Source: Adineta ricciae (lineage: Eukaryota > Rotifera > Eurotatoria > Adinetida > Adinetidae). From it: 64,000 nucleotides of DNA. Made by a program: the position numbers and the translations under genes. The stretch is from assembly GCA_905250025.1 (NCBI GenBank), contig CAJNOJ010000313.1, positions 1-64,000 of the forward strand. The letters are read 5' to 3'. How positions within the stretch are numbered: position 1 is the stretch's first letter; each line of letters begins with the position of its first letter. Below the pieces are notes generated by a model, which was given only the letters and a program-made list of their open reading frames with translations, ran no database searches and was not told the DNA's origin. Positions 43,621-55,734 of the stretch are shown piece by piece.

Positions 43621-45246
43621 ATGACGGACATCTCCATTAATAATCTCCATGTACTTGATTTGCCTGATGAAGTTTTATTAATTATAATGAAAAGACTCAG
43701 CATGGTCAATGTTTTGTATTCACTCGTGGGTGTTTGTAAACGACTTGATCAATTAGTATTTGATACAAATTGTACTCATCATCTTGATATGACATCTATG
43801 ACGATGAGATCATTTTATGATCGTACTTATTCAATAGAAGATCGAATACTTTCAAGGAACTTTCAAAAAATTGTACCTCGAATTTGTCATCAAGTAAATA
43901 AACTTACAATTGAACCAAACACAGTACAACGTGTTCTTCAAACTGCTAGTTATCTCAAACTTTACTCAATATCATTCATGAATTTTCCACAAGAAGAATT
44001 TGTCGATCATTTACGTAGTAAGTCATTTACTTTTCGTTTTTCGACTTAAAAAAACACGAATTACTCTTGCTATTTCTTTATCTATAAATAAAAGATAATA
44101 CAATCCTTCGCGAACTTCTTACTAATCAAGTTACATGTCTTTTAATCGATATTAAACATGAAACAATATCACAGCAGCCTCCTGAAATACTTGGAATCAT
44201 AGTTGCTTATGTTATATATCTATGCAAATCATTAGTGAAGTTAGATTATTGTCAACATTGTTTATATACGTGGACCAAATAAATCCATTCGGACTTGTAA
44301 ATAGTACGGTTAGTGTCATTATTAGTTATTTTGTCGTATGTAAAATAGCTAATAAAGTTAATAGTTCAACATATTTTCACTGTTTATAGACAAAGCTTCT
44401 GAAATTAAAACGTTTCTCTCTCATCTCCTATTCTCGTACAAGTTATTATGATGATCTAATTATTCCATTACTTCAACGAATGATAAATGTCGAAGAATTG
44501 ATCTTATTTCTATCAGTTATAAGAACAAACACAAATTACATTGATGGTGCCGAATTACATGACAATGTCCTTAACGATATGCCACAATTAAACAAATTTA
44601 CTTTTAATATAGATACAAACATAGTGAAGAATACTAATATTGATTTATCATCATATGAAGATATTCAACTTAGTTTTGTTAGAAAGAAATATGGACGAGT
44701 TAATTCACATGTCGAAATTTTCTCAAACGAAAGTCATACTTATTCTCGTCTACCTGAATTTTATAGTCGATGTCATATCTATTCACTTCCATATCAATTT
44801 CAAACTTATGTTGACTTGAATAATTCTTTTCAAGGTGGGACGTTCAATACGGTTCAATCTCTATTTATGACAGATTTAAATCCATTTGAATATAATTTCT
44901 TTCAAATTATTTCTCATAGTTTTCCTTATTTGAAAAGCTTGTATATAACGAATGATCAACCGCAAAAAGGCAAACAACAATCGAAAACATCAATTACATT
45001 TCCTTGTCTTATTTAGCTCAATCTTGATTGTGCTCATGTAGATTATGCTAAACAATTTCTCGTTGATGAATATATTCATCTACCTTGTTTACTCAATCTT
45101 TCTATTGGATATGGATCACTTACACTGGTTACAAATGATTTTACTAATGATTCGACGCGTTTCATCTGTAATAAATTAACCTCACTTCAAATAAATGAGC
45201 CATTTGTTCCTCCGAAACATTTTTATGAATACTTTCCTCTATTATA
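43621..45246 (+). pseudogene. F-box protein gene with disabling mutations
   Basis: Exon 1 encodes a clean F-box (HVLDLPDEVLLIIMKRLSMV) and LVGVCKRLDQLVFDT. Exon 2 begins after an intron at about 43999-44095 (NTILRELLTNQVTCLLIDIK). It reaches a stop at CLYTWTK near 44280, after which the frame used by the next exon would require a shift. The last exon (from about 44390) contains MPQLNKFTFNIDTN and runs to an in-frame TAG after FPCLI (about 45014). Clear coding sequence continues beyond (LNLDCAHVDYAKQFLVDEY ... PKHFYEYFPLL) to 45246. Two independent lesions suggest a pseudogene. A related fragment is at 40321-40577. Confidence 0.7.
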
Positions 45247-45674
45247 AAATACTATCATTTCAATAAAATGAATTCTTTGGAGAAAATTACGGGAGAAACG
45301 AGATCTTAAAAATCTGATGAAACACAGAATAGTTAAAATCATATTGTATAATTTTACGTATTTTCGTTTATAAGATCCTTTTGTTTCATACACATCTTAA
45401 TTGAACTCTCAAAACGTTTAACATATGAAGAATATCGATGAATTTAATATGAACAATTATAGATGATTCCTTGGATTCATCAAAACATACATAATATGTA
45501 TCAAATTAATGTGAATAGACAATATAGTTTTCTTTTCAATTGAGATTTGGTGTCAACACATTGTTAAAATCTATTAGGACTGAAATTGAAACTTGATGTT
45601 ACGAATGATAAAATCCCTCGTGAATAGAATTGATAATGAATAAAAAAAAAGATGTTCTCCTATTTGTTTCTCTA
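45247..45674. other. Intergenic region
   Basis: AT-rich, with nothing recognised between the F-box pseudogene and the FrnE-like pseudogene. Confidence 0.4.
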
Positions 45675-46105
45675 TAGTTTGGTGTTATGTTCGCAAATGT
45701 CTTTTAGAGAAAACATTGTCTCAAATTGACTCGCCACGTGTTAATGTTTCAATATCATGGCATGCTTATTAATTAGATCATGGTTTATCTCGAGATGTGT
45801 TCACTTCTCAAAATGGATCATTATAAACAAATGTTACCAACAATGATGGAAACAGGAAGGAATTCAATTTTCATTTGGTGGAAAAATTGGCTCAACATTT
45901 GATTCACATCGTCTTCGTTATTATGTTAAACAACAAGGGAATGGTGAACAGAAACAGAATGCTTTGATCAATGTTTTATTTTGAAAAAGAACAAGATCTA
46001 GCTGATCATCAAGTTTTAAGCAAAGGGACTGAAGAAATTGAATCAAACTGAAATCAAATGAAATGATTTCTTCAAGCTTTTCGAAAAACCGGCGTTACTA
46101 TTTAA
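45675..46105 (+). pseudogene. Decayed FrnE-like gene
   Basis: Similar to 36362-36969 along its length but with an in-frame stop (CATGCTTATTAATTAG replaces His-Ala-Tyr-Glu-Leu), several small deletions and loss of the cis-Pro segment. The end (AFRKTGVTI-stop) is kept. It lies about 90 bp from the 3' end of WARS1. Confidence 0.85.
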
Positions 46106-46195
46106 TTGCAGTGAATACTTTTCAGTGAGATTTTCCGAGAAAGTTTTATTTCCCCCTCCCCCTTTTGATATATGTTTAAAACCATAATAATAAAA

Positions 46196-47861
46196 TTAAT
46201 AACGGAAATTGAGTTGTCTTGGTGTCATAAACTGACGAACAACATCCAATGTTATCTCTTTTCGACGTTCTTGATGTTTAGCAACTAAACCTTGTAAAAC
46301 TTCGATTAAGATCTTTTTCAATTCACCAGTTAATAATTTTCCTGATGAATAATCCTAAACGAGAGCAAATCATCAGATGTTGAAGATCGAATAAAAAAAG
46401 AACATTTACTTGACGAATTTGTTCAAGTCGTTCATCATCTTCCATGAAATATCGAAGATATTGATATGAAACATCAACGTCACAATCACCACCTTTAGCT
46501 CGATGTTCTTCGATTGTTTCTTTTCCGCCACTGAACGCATGTTTATTAACCTGAAGAAGAAAGAAAAATGATGAAAGATCGAAAGAGATTTCTATGACAA
46601 AAAAGTTACTTTGTCTTTGACTTGTTTCGGTGTGTCAGTGAGAAAAATAGCTGAATTTGTATCCGATGCAGCCATTTTCGATTTGGCACCTTGAAGTGCA
46701 GGAAAAAACGTTGAATGCATCAATGCTGGTTTGGGAAAGTTCAAACGTGGTGCAACATCACGAGTCATACGAAAATATGGATCCTATCCGAAAACATAAC
46801 ACAAGTTCTGTTCCATTTTAATCTTCTTACTTGATCAATAGCGCATGGAATCAAACAAGCAAATTCTTGTTTCAATTTTTCACCGAATATAAATGGAAAT
46901 GATGAACTAACACTGGGTGCAGCTTGAATTGCAGGAAAAGCAATCTTTCCAATACAATCACTTTCAGTAAAACCAAAAATGCCTATTATTAATCGAAAAT
47001 GACATCATGATCATCAGTTTTTCGAAGTTTACCTTTCACTTGATTGAATGTGACACTCTTTTGAATTCGACAAATGTTACGATAGAAGTTTGGACATTGA
47101 CTAATTTGTAAAAGAGACGAGAGGTAATGAAACTAATGAGTTGATGAAATAACTTACGCCATAAAATCAAAATCGGAGAAAATAAATGTCTTTGTGGGAT
47201 CAAAACCACATGCAATGATATCTTTTGCATTTTCATATGCATATCGATTGGCATCCTCAATTGTTATGTCTTTCCAGAGAAACTTCTCATCGTCAGTCAT
47301 TTGAATGACCAATGGAACATCAAACACATCTTGTAACCATCTATAGAAATCATCATTAGAGTCTCTGTTTGTTCATAGTGACGTTTTCTTCTTACTTGGT
47401 CATGATGAATGGAATTAAATGACCAAGATGCATGGCTTCGGATGATGGACCACGACCAGTGTATAAGAAGAATGGTTTCTTCTGTTCATAAGCATTGAGA
47501 ATCAACTCGAGATCTCTAGAAGGAAAGAGAAGAAAAGATGATGATGAAAAAGAGCAAAAGTTTTGAAATGAACCTGTGTGAGAAGAAGATGCCTCGTCGA
47601 ATGAAATAATGAACTGGTCTTTTGATGATTGATTCGATACGTGCAATTAATTCAGGTGAAATCTTTGATGAACCAAAACGACCTTCGATTAACCAAAAAA
47701 AATCGATTTCATTGAAGAATTATAGAATTGATTAACTTACGAATCAACTTATCATAATCAATTCCTTTGTCAGAGGTACTTGCCACATTCCATGGATCAA
47801 CGATGTCTTCAACTTCTTCGGTTGTGTTTTGAATTGCTTCTTCTGCGACTGGAAAAGACAT
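46196..47861 (-). CDS. WARS1: Cytoplasmic tryptophanyl-tRNA synthetase
   Basis: Multi-exon gene. Start at 47861 ([12 protein letters not shown], then [10 protein letters not shown] and GIDYDKLI), next [15 protein letters not shown] and [13 protein letters not shown]. The class I signature region follows as [20 protein letters not shown] (TGRGPSS-x-x-x-HxGH; HIGH equivalent HLGH), then [20 protein letters not shown] and [13 protein letters not shown]. Later exons give the KMSAS-like region ([16 protein letters not shown] ... [21 protein letters not shown] in place of KMSASD). The C-terminus ends [15 protein letters not shown] at 46196. It charges tRNA-Trp. No WHEP domain is seen. It looks intact. 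Confidence 0.88.
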
Positions 47862-48568
47862 TCTGAAATTAAGTTAAAACATTCCGTTAGATTCTTTCTC
47901 ATTTTATAGTCCGTCGATTGCATCAAACATCTGTCATCAGAAAAAGGATCTTGCATCAGATTAGTTTAAACAGCAAATGAGAATGAGGTGTGTATTTCGA
48001 GTTGATACTGATTGGTGATCTACGTATCCCGTAATACGACGGTGAAACGTTTTTCATTCATTGAATTCTGCAAAACAAGACATCTGTTTTGGTTTACCTG
48101 AATAATAATCTGGCGGGTGGATTACATGTATATTAATTCGACCGAAATTTATAGATTATTTAAACTCGATAGATGTCACTAGAGGGCTATTATAAGAAGA
48201 GACGATGAGCGCACAAATCTCGAGTTGAAAAACGAAAAAGTTTGTCGCCCATTAATGTGTGTCAATGATTTCTATTTTCTATGTAAAACTGATAAGATAT
48301 GCATACAAAGTCGAACCACTAGCTAAGCAGAGATTAAGGTGGTCGCAACCGTCTAGACATTTTCGTTATGTATTTCAAATGTACATGATCAATGAAAATA
48401 GATGTGCAGCTAATTGATAAATTCCACAGCATATGCATAACAGAACGGTGTTTTTAAGTATCATCAAAATATTTAGATTTGTCTCCAAATATTCGCTACA
48501 GTTTATTTATGGAGATTTCTCGATTAGATTATTTATAAAAATGTAGAAAAACTATCTAAACGCTTAAT
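47862..48568. other. Intergenic region
   Basis: About 700 bp without a recognised gene, between the WARS1 start and the 3' end of the RdRP-helicase gene. A 70-aa ORF (47744-47956) is only an extension of the WARS1 first exon. Confidence 0.5.
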
Positions 48569-51500
48569 TTATCTCCGTCGTCGATTGGAATTTCGATATT
48601 GTGCTTGATGATTTGAAGAAGGTTGCTGTACATTGACTTGCTTTGATAAACAATTTTGGATAAATTGATCTGCATTGATATTTGGTACACTTTCAATCCA
48701 TTGTTTCCAAAGAGAATTTGACATCAGGGTTTTTCTATTTCCGAAAACGATCATTGCTCGTTTTGCTCGCGTTAAAAGCACATTCATTCGTTGTTCGCTG
48801 GTTAAAAATCCAATCTCGTTCTCGTCATTTGATCGCACTAATGAAATGAGAATGATCTCCTTTTCCCGTCCTTGAAAGCCATCAACTGTTCGAACTTCGA
48901 CACCTTTCGGAGTCGTGTTCAATAGTTTTTCAGCTATCTCCTTGACTTGTTTTGTATACGGTGTAATCACCCCAATATCCATTCTAAAGAGAGAAACGAC
49001 AATCGTTTATGAAATTCGTATAGGAGTATCCCTTACGGAGATAAATCTGGTTTCTGTGAAGGTAATAGTGTTTGAATTGTCTGGCAAACCATCTCCACTT
49101 CTCGTTTATTATAGATATTTGACCCCTGAAGTGTCTCAGAGCCTTGATCAACATCAACAAACATCAATGGAACCTTTGGATCAATAAATTGGATTTCTTT
49201 TGGCGTCGGTCTATCTTCAGGTGTAACACCACTTCGTAGGAGATTCTTATAAAACATACGCGATGGAAAATCGATCAATCTCGGGTGCATTCGGTATTGG
49301 GTGTTTAACATGATCGAGCTAATACGAACATTTTCTAACAAACGTTGGAAGAATGATCGTTCTAATAATTGTTTTGCTGCAGTCATTTTGATAATAGGTG
49401 GTAGCTAAAACAAATCATTCAGTTGTCTTAAATATTCAGAGGAAGAAGTGTACTAACTTGCTTTTGATCACCGACAAGAACAATTTGATCGGTAATTCGT
49501 ACTAATGAAATGAGAATATTTGGTTCAGTAATTTGAGATGCTTCGTCAATCAAAATGAATGGAAATTTCAACGATGGTTCTAAGATTCCAACACCGGAGC
49601 AAGTCATACATAGAATCTGACAGTTCGACAAAACTTCGCGGATTTCTTTCGGTCGTGGTGGACCAAATAAAGATTTGGATGGAAGATTTGGATTTGATTT
49701 TTGCTTTTCACGTCGAATCAATTCAATCTGCCGAGGCATTGTATATTCCTAAACGAAAAGGATCTATTCGAAATGTTCAACGTCGGATGAGGAATCCTCA
49801 CGTGAAGATCCGGAGCCACGGTTCGCGGTTCTCCATATCGAACTAGTCGATACTGGTATTTAATCAATCGTCGCGTTAGATTATCAACTGCTTGGTGTGT
49901 TTCAGCACAAACTAAAATCGGTTGGTTGTCTTGTGCAAAATTTCTCAACCATAGATGAATGATCCATGCTGATGTTTCTGTTTTTCCAGTTCCTGGCGGT
50001 CCTTGAATCAATGTTAAACGATTTTCAAGTGCATTTTCAATCGCCTGTCGTTGGCTGTCGTTCAAATTTGCTTGTTTGTATTCATTATCATTATGGAACT
50101 GATCTTCGAGTTTCTTCACCTTTTCTTCGGCATAGTTTTTCAATTGATCACTGTTGAGATCATCAGATAAATTCAACAATGGTTTAATGATTAAATAATC
50201 TTGATTATCAATGAGTTTTTCAAATGCGTCAATTGATCGATTCAATGTGACGAAGTTCGGTAAGCGTTCCAAACGGAAGAGTTTTTGACGATTTAAATAA
50301 TTGTTATTCGTTAACGAACTGGGAAAATATGGGAATTTGATTTGCAAAATTGGATGAATACTTAAAATAATTCCAAATGATTGATAAAATAAACGTAATG
50401 GTGGTTTTTCATCAGTTCGATTCTGTTTGCCGAGATAATCATTCAACTCTTCTTGATCGATCAATGCAATTGAATCACCGATATTGAAATGATGCGAAGG
50501 AATTTTTTCATAATGATATTCTTCGAATTGAAATATCGCCTCGTTATTTTCTTCAACGTTACTTTCGTCGTCATTCTAAAATGAAATCAAAGTGGTTCAG
50601 ATAAATGTGTGAATTCGATTCGCGAGGAGGTCGAGTTTGACGTACGTTCGTCTGTGTGTCCTCTTCATCGTTTTTCTTCTTTATGAATTTTGCTCGTAAA
50701 TTGAGAATCGTTTCGCCATTTCGAATCAAAATCTCTGGTTTTAATCGAATTCTTCTATCGATTTCGTCGAGATCGTAAACCGTTGTTCGAACAATCATCG
50801 ATAAAAACTGTTTTATATAGTCGATTATCGCAGGTGAATGTTGCTCTTGGTTCGACATGGAAAGATTTAATAGACTGTCGAGAAATTTCAAACAAATGTC
50901 CGAGTCCTTCGTCATTAGACACGAACGAATNGTTTCGCCATTTCGAATCAAAATCTCTGGTTTTAATCGAATTCTTCTATCGATTTCGTCGAGATCGTAA
51001 ACCGTTGTTCGAACAATCATCGATAAAAACTGTTTTATATAGTCGATTATCGCAGGTGAATGTTGCTCTTGGTTCGACATGGAAAGATTTAATAGACTGT
51101 CGAGAAATTTCAAACAAATGTCCGAGTCCTTCGTCATTAGACACGAACGAATTAAATCAATCAGTTGTTTCAATGTTAATTGAATATTTGTTAGAGAAGA
51201 AATTTCTGAAAGATAATTTAAGGACACGTCATCTGTGTTGTAATTGTTTCCTAATAATATGGATAAGTATAAATGGTAGATGAATTCGTTGTTGATCGAG
51301 TAAAAATGATCGATGTCGTGAAAATTCTCTTTGAACAAACGTTGCAATATTCTTCCTAAGTACGGAATGTACGATGGTTGACTTTTATCTTTGAGTTTTG
51401 AGTTCAGTTTTTTCGTTGATTGAAAGAGCTGATTGAAAATCTTTGCATTTTTGTTTTCAATATGAATGAAGGAAATGATTAAATCGTGAAACCAACTTTC

Positions 51501-54500
51501 ATCGATAGATAATCGATGAATCGAACCATTCAACATCGAGTGAATCTCTCGGAAAAAATAATTGAGAATTTCCTCATTGATCATTTCCATATCCACATGA
51601 TTATCCTTTAAATAATTCCATATTTTACACAGATATTCCGTGTCATGAACTGACATGAAACTTTTCAATAAGTTCTCCGCATTTTCCAATGAAATCTTTT
51701 CAAATTCTGTTTGAAATTCTTTTCGTTTCTCTTCCATTCGCTTTTGTTCATTCTTATATTTTTCTTCTTCGTCTTTATCTCTATAAGCAAGATGTGAATG
51801 TGCAATGCGAAAGAATCGATCGAGAACGTGTAACTTACTGTTCGGTCAGATATTCAACGTATTCGTAATTTTCAACTCGCGGATTGAAATAGTTCTGTGT
51901 AAAATATTCTTCGTCATAATAACTGATGATTGGATAATAACTCGACGAGATTTGTTGATCGTTTGATAAGACAAAGATTTCGAAATAATGAAATTCATGC
52001 CGATTGACTTTCGGATGTTGACGTTCGCGTAAAATATTTCGATCGAATCGAGTTAAATCCACACTAATTATCTTATTTTCTTTATTTGTGTCATACATGA
52101 AAACAATAAATGAATTGCGGGGATCGTTTTGATAAATTTGTAGACGATCTTCGCTTATTTTAATGAAATAATCATTATCGAAAAGAAATTTTCTTCGAAT
52201 TGAATACAATTTTGATTCCAGATATGCATAACAAAGTCCTAAAAACAATCTTTTGTTTTTATCTTAAATGTGAACGAGAAAAAAAGGTTTTACCTGCTCG
52301 AATTTGCCATAAAGTCGATGATTGATTTGAATTTATTTGTTCAGTTACTAGAGAAAGGGCATTTTGGTAAATATCCAAAACTAATGTAAGGGTATCATTA
52401 ATTGAAATACAAATTAACGTTCTTTCATGTGAAGAATTCTGTTTTAAAACATAAATCATCGGTTGAAATGTTTGTTCATATTCAATTTGAGATTCCATTT
52501 GAAATAATTTCGGAGATGTGTAGAATAATCTCCATGATAATGATGTTTGAGACAAATGATACTTGTCGATCAGGTCATTCGATAGAATTTTCGATTTATT
52601 CAAGATTGAGTAGAGATATAATCGAGGAATTTTCAAAGACAGTTCAATGTCTTGTTTTTGTTTCATTGTTAGTTGACTGAAATCGAACAAATAAATGAAA
52701 GTTCGAAGAAGTTCATCGGAGTCTTCCTGCTCATTAATCCACTTTATTGTTGAAACGATCAACTCATATTCATTCAACGATTGAGTATTGTTGTAAGTTA
52801 ATAATGATGGACATCGCCGTTCATAGAAGATGTTCAATAATGTAGTCTTGGATAGACCTGTATATCGATTTTCAGTAAGTAATTTCGTTTGAAATTCATC
52901 ACGAAATTTCTTCGCATTATTCAACATTTTCATCCAAACATATTCTTCTCCTTCAGCTGTGTTGCTTCCTAAATGAACCTTCGATGTTCAATGAGACATT
53001 CGGAATTAGGTCGGTACCTGCGGTGGTTGTATTCGATGATTCTTCGCTTCTTGGCGGTTTTAATTCGGCTGGAACGCGAATCTTTTGTCCAGTTTTCGGC
53101 GCATCGACCGCTTGAGAAAACAATTCCGCTAATCTCCGACATTGTATGGATTGCACTCCTAAACGATTTGCCCAGTAATTGTAATACTTATCAATTAAGC
53201 CCGATTGATTGTTTTTCTGCGCACTAGCGAACTGAGCTATGCGATCTTTTCTTTCGATCAACGCTGATTCCTGCGCTTTTGCAGTTGAACTATAGTCCAT
53301 TGGCTTATTGATCTTTTTCGGAATTAGATCGTTGTCCCAACAAATCAAATACTTGTCGCCATCTAAATCACTTCCAGCCTGACGAAAGCGATCTGCACAT
53401 TGATTAAATCGGAAGAAAATTGCAGACTTACGATTTCGTTCGGACGCGGACGAGCGCCGTTTGTTGAGAAAACGACCACATCGTAGAGATGTTCCAATTG
53501 TTTGTATGAGGTTAATTTTAGAACGAGAATGTCCCCTAGATGATAACTGGGAGATTTGGCCACGAAACAAATTTTCGAATCGAGCATCAGTTGTCGTCCG
53601 TTGAACGTCGGACGAAAATAAACTTCATCGGGCTTTAAAATTCCGTCTAAAGATGAAATCAAGCAGTGGATTGAAGAGAAAATAAAAGGGAAACGAACAT
53701 GGATCACAAACTCCAAAGGCTAAACGCGATTTTGTTATGGGAATTTTCAATTTCTCCACCGATTCCAACGCCTTTTTCTGCATTGATTGCACTTGTGTTT
53801 GAACAACTTCGATATTATTCGCCAACAAATGATGAACTAAATCGATTCGATCGAAATAAAGGCAATACTTCAAAGCGATATTCATATCATCACACATATG
53901 AACAATATCTCGGAAGGATTCTTCTTGTTTCTTGAGAAATATTTCATCTGGAATGTTCAATCCAGACAGAAGAATGATGAATTGTTTGATAAGAAAGCCA
54001 AGTCTCGGTCCGGAGTATCCATCATCGCACACGCATAAACAAGTACTTATCGTTCCGGTGAATTTCTTCATCGATGGACGAACTCGAATGGCATCGTCAT
54101 TATCGTCATCATTGATCATCAGAACACCTGAATTCTCGTTTTCGAAAAGAAGGTTTAGGAGAAAATCGATTGCAATTACCTTTATAACCTTGATAACGAA
54201 TTTGAAATGCGCAGGGACACGGATTTTCTTCGTGGGAGTTATCTTCATCTATTGTCAACATTGGTTTTTTGAAACCAGATAAATACGGAACGATTTCCTT
54301 TGCTAATTTTCGACCAATAATTCCACAACTAGAATATAATTTCAGGAAGACTTTTCTTTGTGTGAAAAAAATGCGAATTTACCCATCAGTGAAAGTGTAT
54401 CCATTTCTTTCGACATCATCGATATCGACAACATGATCCGATTCGATGTGAATTGATGGTGTACAACTTGAAAATAAAAGTCCAATTCGAGCAACACGTT

Positions 54501-55734
54501 TGCTTAAATTCTTGATCTTCTGAAAATCTCCATTATCATTAAGTATTTTTTCTATTTCATCGATTGGTCCAGCATATAAATAACAAGATCGACTTTTTAG
54601 TTGACTGTTGCTATGACCAATAAAATGATAGATTTCATCATTGATTCGAACTACATTGGATAAAACCTGCTCAACAAATTCATTATCCAATTTTTGGTCA
54701 AAAGCAATAGAGAGAAATTTATTTTTTGAACACGATGGATCGTATTTTTCTACTAAACGATTCGCATCATATTTCTCATAGCTAATTCGAAGATTTTGTT
54801 TATCTAAGATCCCAATGTAACGTATACAACTCGAATCTTTCGGTTTGTCCAAGTGGAATGGCAAACATAGCGGGATTGACATTCCGGACGATGACCAATG
54901 AAATCGACCATTGATATGTTCATGAATAANAGAGAGAAATTTATTTTTTGAACACGATGGATCGTATTTTTCTACTAAACGATTCGCATCATATTTCTCA
55001 TAGCTAATTCGAAGATTTTGTTTATCTAAGATCCCAATGTAACGTATACAACTCGAATCTTTCGGTTTGTCCAAGTGGAATGGCAAACATAGCGGGATTG
55101 ACATTCCGGACGATGACCAATGAAATCGACCATTGATATGTTCATGAATAAATTCAACACGCTTGGTCATATCAAGATCAGCTATGACGAAGTACGGTAA
55201 CTGCGCTTGCTGGTACCAATATTCTAAAACTTGAGTATACTCAACTTGTTCTCGATAGCTCGGTACGATTCTCATTCCATCATTTTGTGCTTGTAGTTCT
55301 TCTTGTGGTTGTACGATAAATATCAAACCAAGTCGACATTGATCAATCAAGTGTTGAAACGTTGGGGCGTCGAAAATTCTTTGTGCACTTTGCTTATCGT
55401 TAAGATAGAGATTAACATATGCTAAGGCATCGAAACCAGATCGATCCGATAAGTAATTAGATTCTTTGTGTTTATCAAAGTAAGATACTTGTTCCTTAAT
55501 AATCTGTTCCTGTGTTCTGCAAAATGCATTCGAATTCTTTGTTTGAATATAGTGTTGCAAATCTTTCCCAGTCAGTTTCAATCGATTAAGAACAGTACGT
55601 GCAACTTCTTGAATACGCTGAAATTTCTTATATTTCAACTTTTTATCTTGACTGAAACGTTGTATACACTCGTCGACTAATGTGGATTTACCAACCGATG
55701 ATGCCCCTGATATAATCACATGAATTGGAGACAT
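48569..55734 (-). CDS. P-loop NTPase-RNA-dependent RNA polymerase-UPF1-like helicase fusion
   Basis: Predicted exons, 5' to 3': 55734-54383, 54328-54180, 54127-53699, 53646-53432, 53378-53018, 52968-52294, 52238-51839, 51780-50646, 50575-49802, 49748-49458, 49404-49037, 48983-48569. Every junction keeps frame. Without two 222-nt join artefacts (N at 54930 and 50931) this gives 2,039 aa. Residues 1-200: AAA_28/Ttd14-like P-loop NTPase (SGASSVGKST, YLSDRSGFDALAY). About 280-900: cellular RdRP (IGHSNSQLKSRSC, VARIGLLFSSC, FTDGCGIIG, FQIRYQGYKGVLM, FGVCDPYGILKPDEVYF), active site AGSDLDGDKY at about 642-651. From about 1500: SF1 helicase with GPPGTGKT (about 1616), FILIDEASQ, GDQKQLPP, QYRMHP, VRTVDGFQGREKE, VLLTRAKR. 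Likely role: making dsRNA in RNA silencing (inference). Confidence 0.85.
50710..51152. repeat. 221-bp exact direct repeat around N at 50931 (assembly overlap)
   Basis: 50710-50930 and 50932-51152 are identical and separated only by an N, inside exon 8 of the RdRP-helicase gene. The protein repeats from IRSCLMTKDSD to ILIRNGE. Because 221+1 is a multiple of three the frame survives. Best read as two contig ends that overlap and were not merged. Confidence 0.9.
54709..55151. repeat. 221-bp exact direct repeat around N at 54930 (assembly overlap)
   Basis: 54709-54929 and 54931-55151 appear identical across an N inside exon 1. The repeated protein runs from IHEHINGRFHW to KNKFLS. It has the same length as the repeat at 50710-51152 and starts with the same word (AGAGAGAAATTT) that follows the N at 57644. 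Confidence 0.9.

Noticed and set aside
49559..49846. Plus-strand ORF opposite the helicase Walker B exon
   Set aside because: Antisense shadow; the minus-strand reading has all helicase motifs.
50571..51737. Internal 73-residue protein repeat in the RdRP-helicase gene
   Set aside because: The repeat is exact, separated by one N, and equal in length to the repeat at 54709-55151. It is an assembly overlap.
51200..54383. Viral origin of the RdRP
   Set aside because: The motif AGSDLDGDKY and the FTDGCG and SNSQLK segments are those of cellular silencing RdRPs (two-barrel type), not of RNA-virus polymerases (GDD type).
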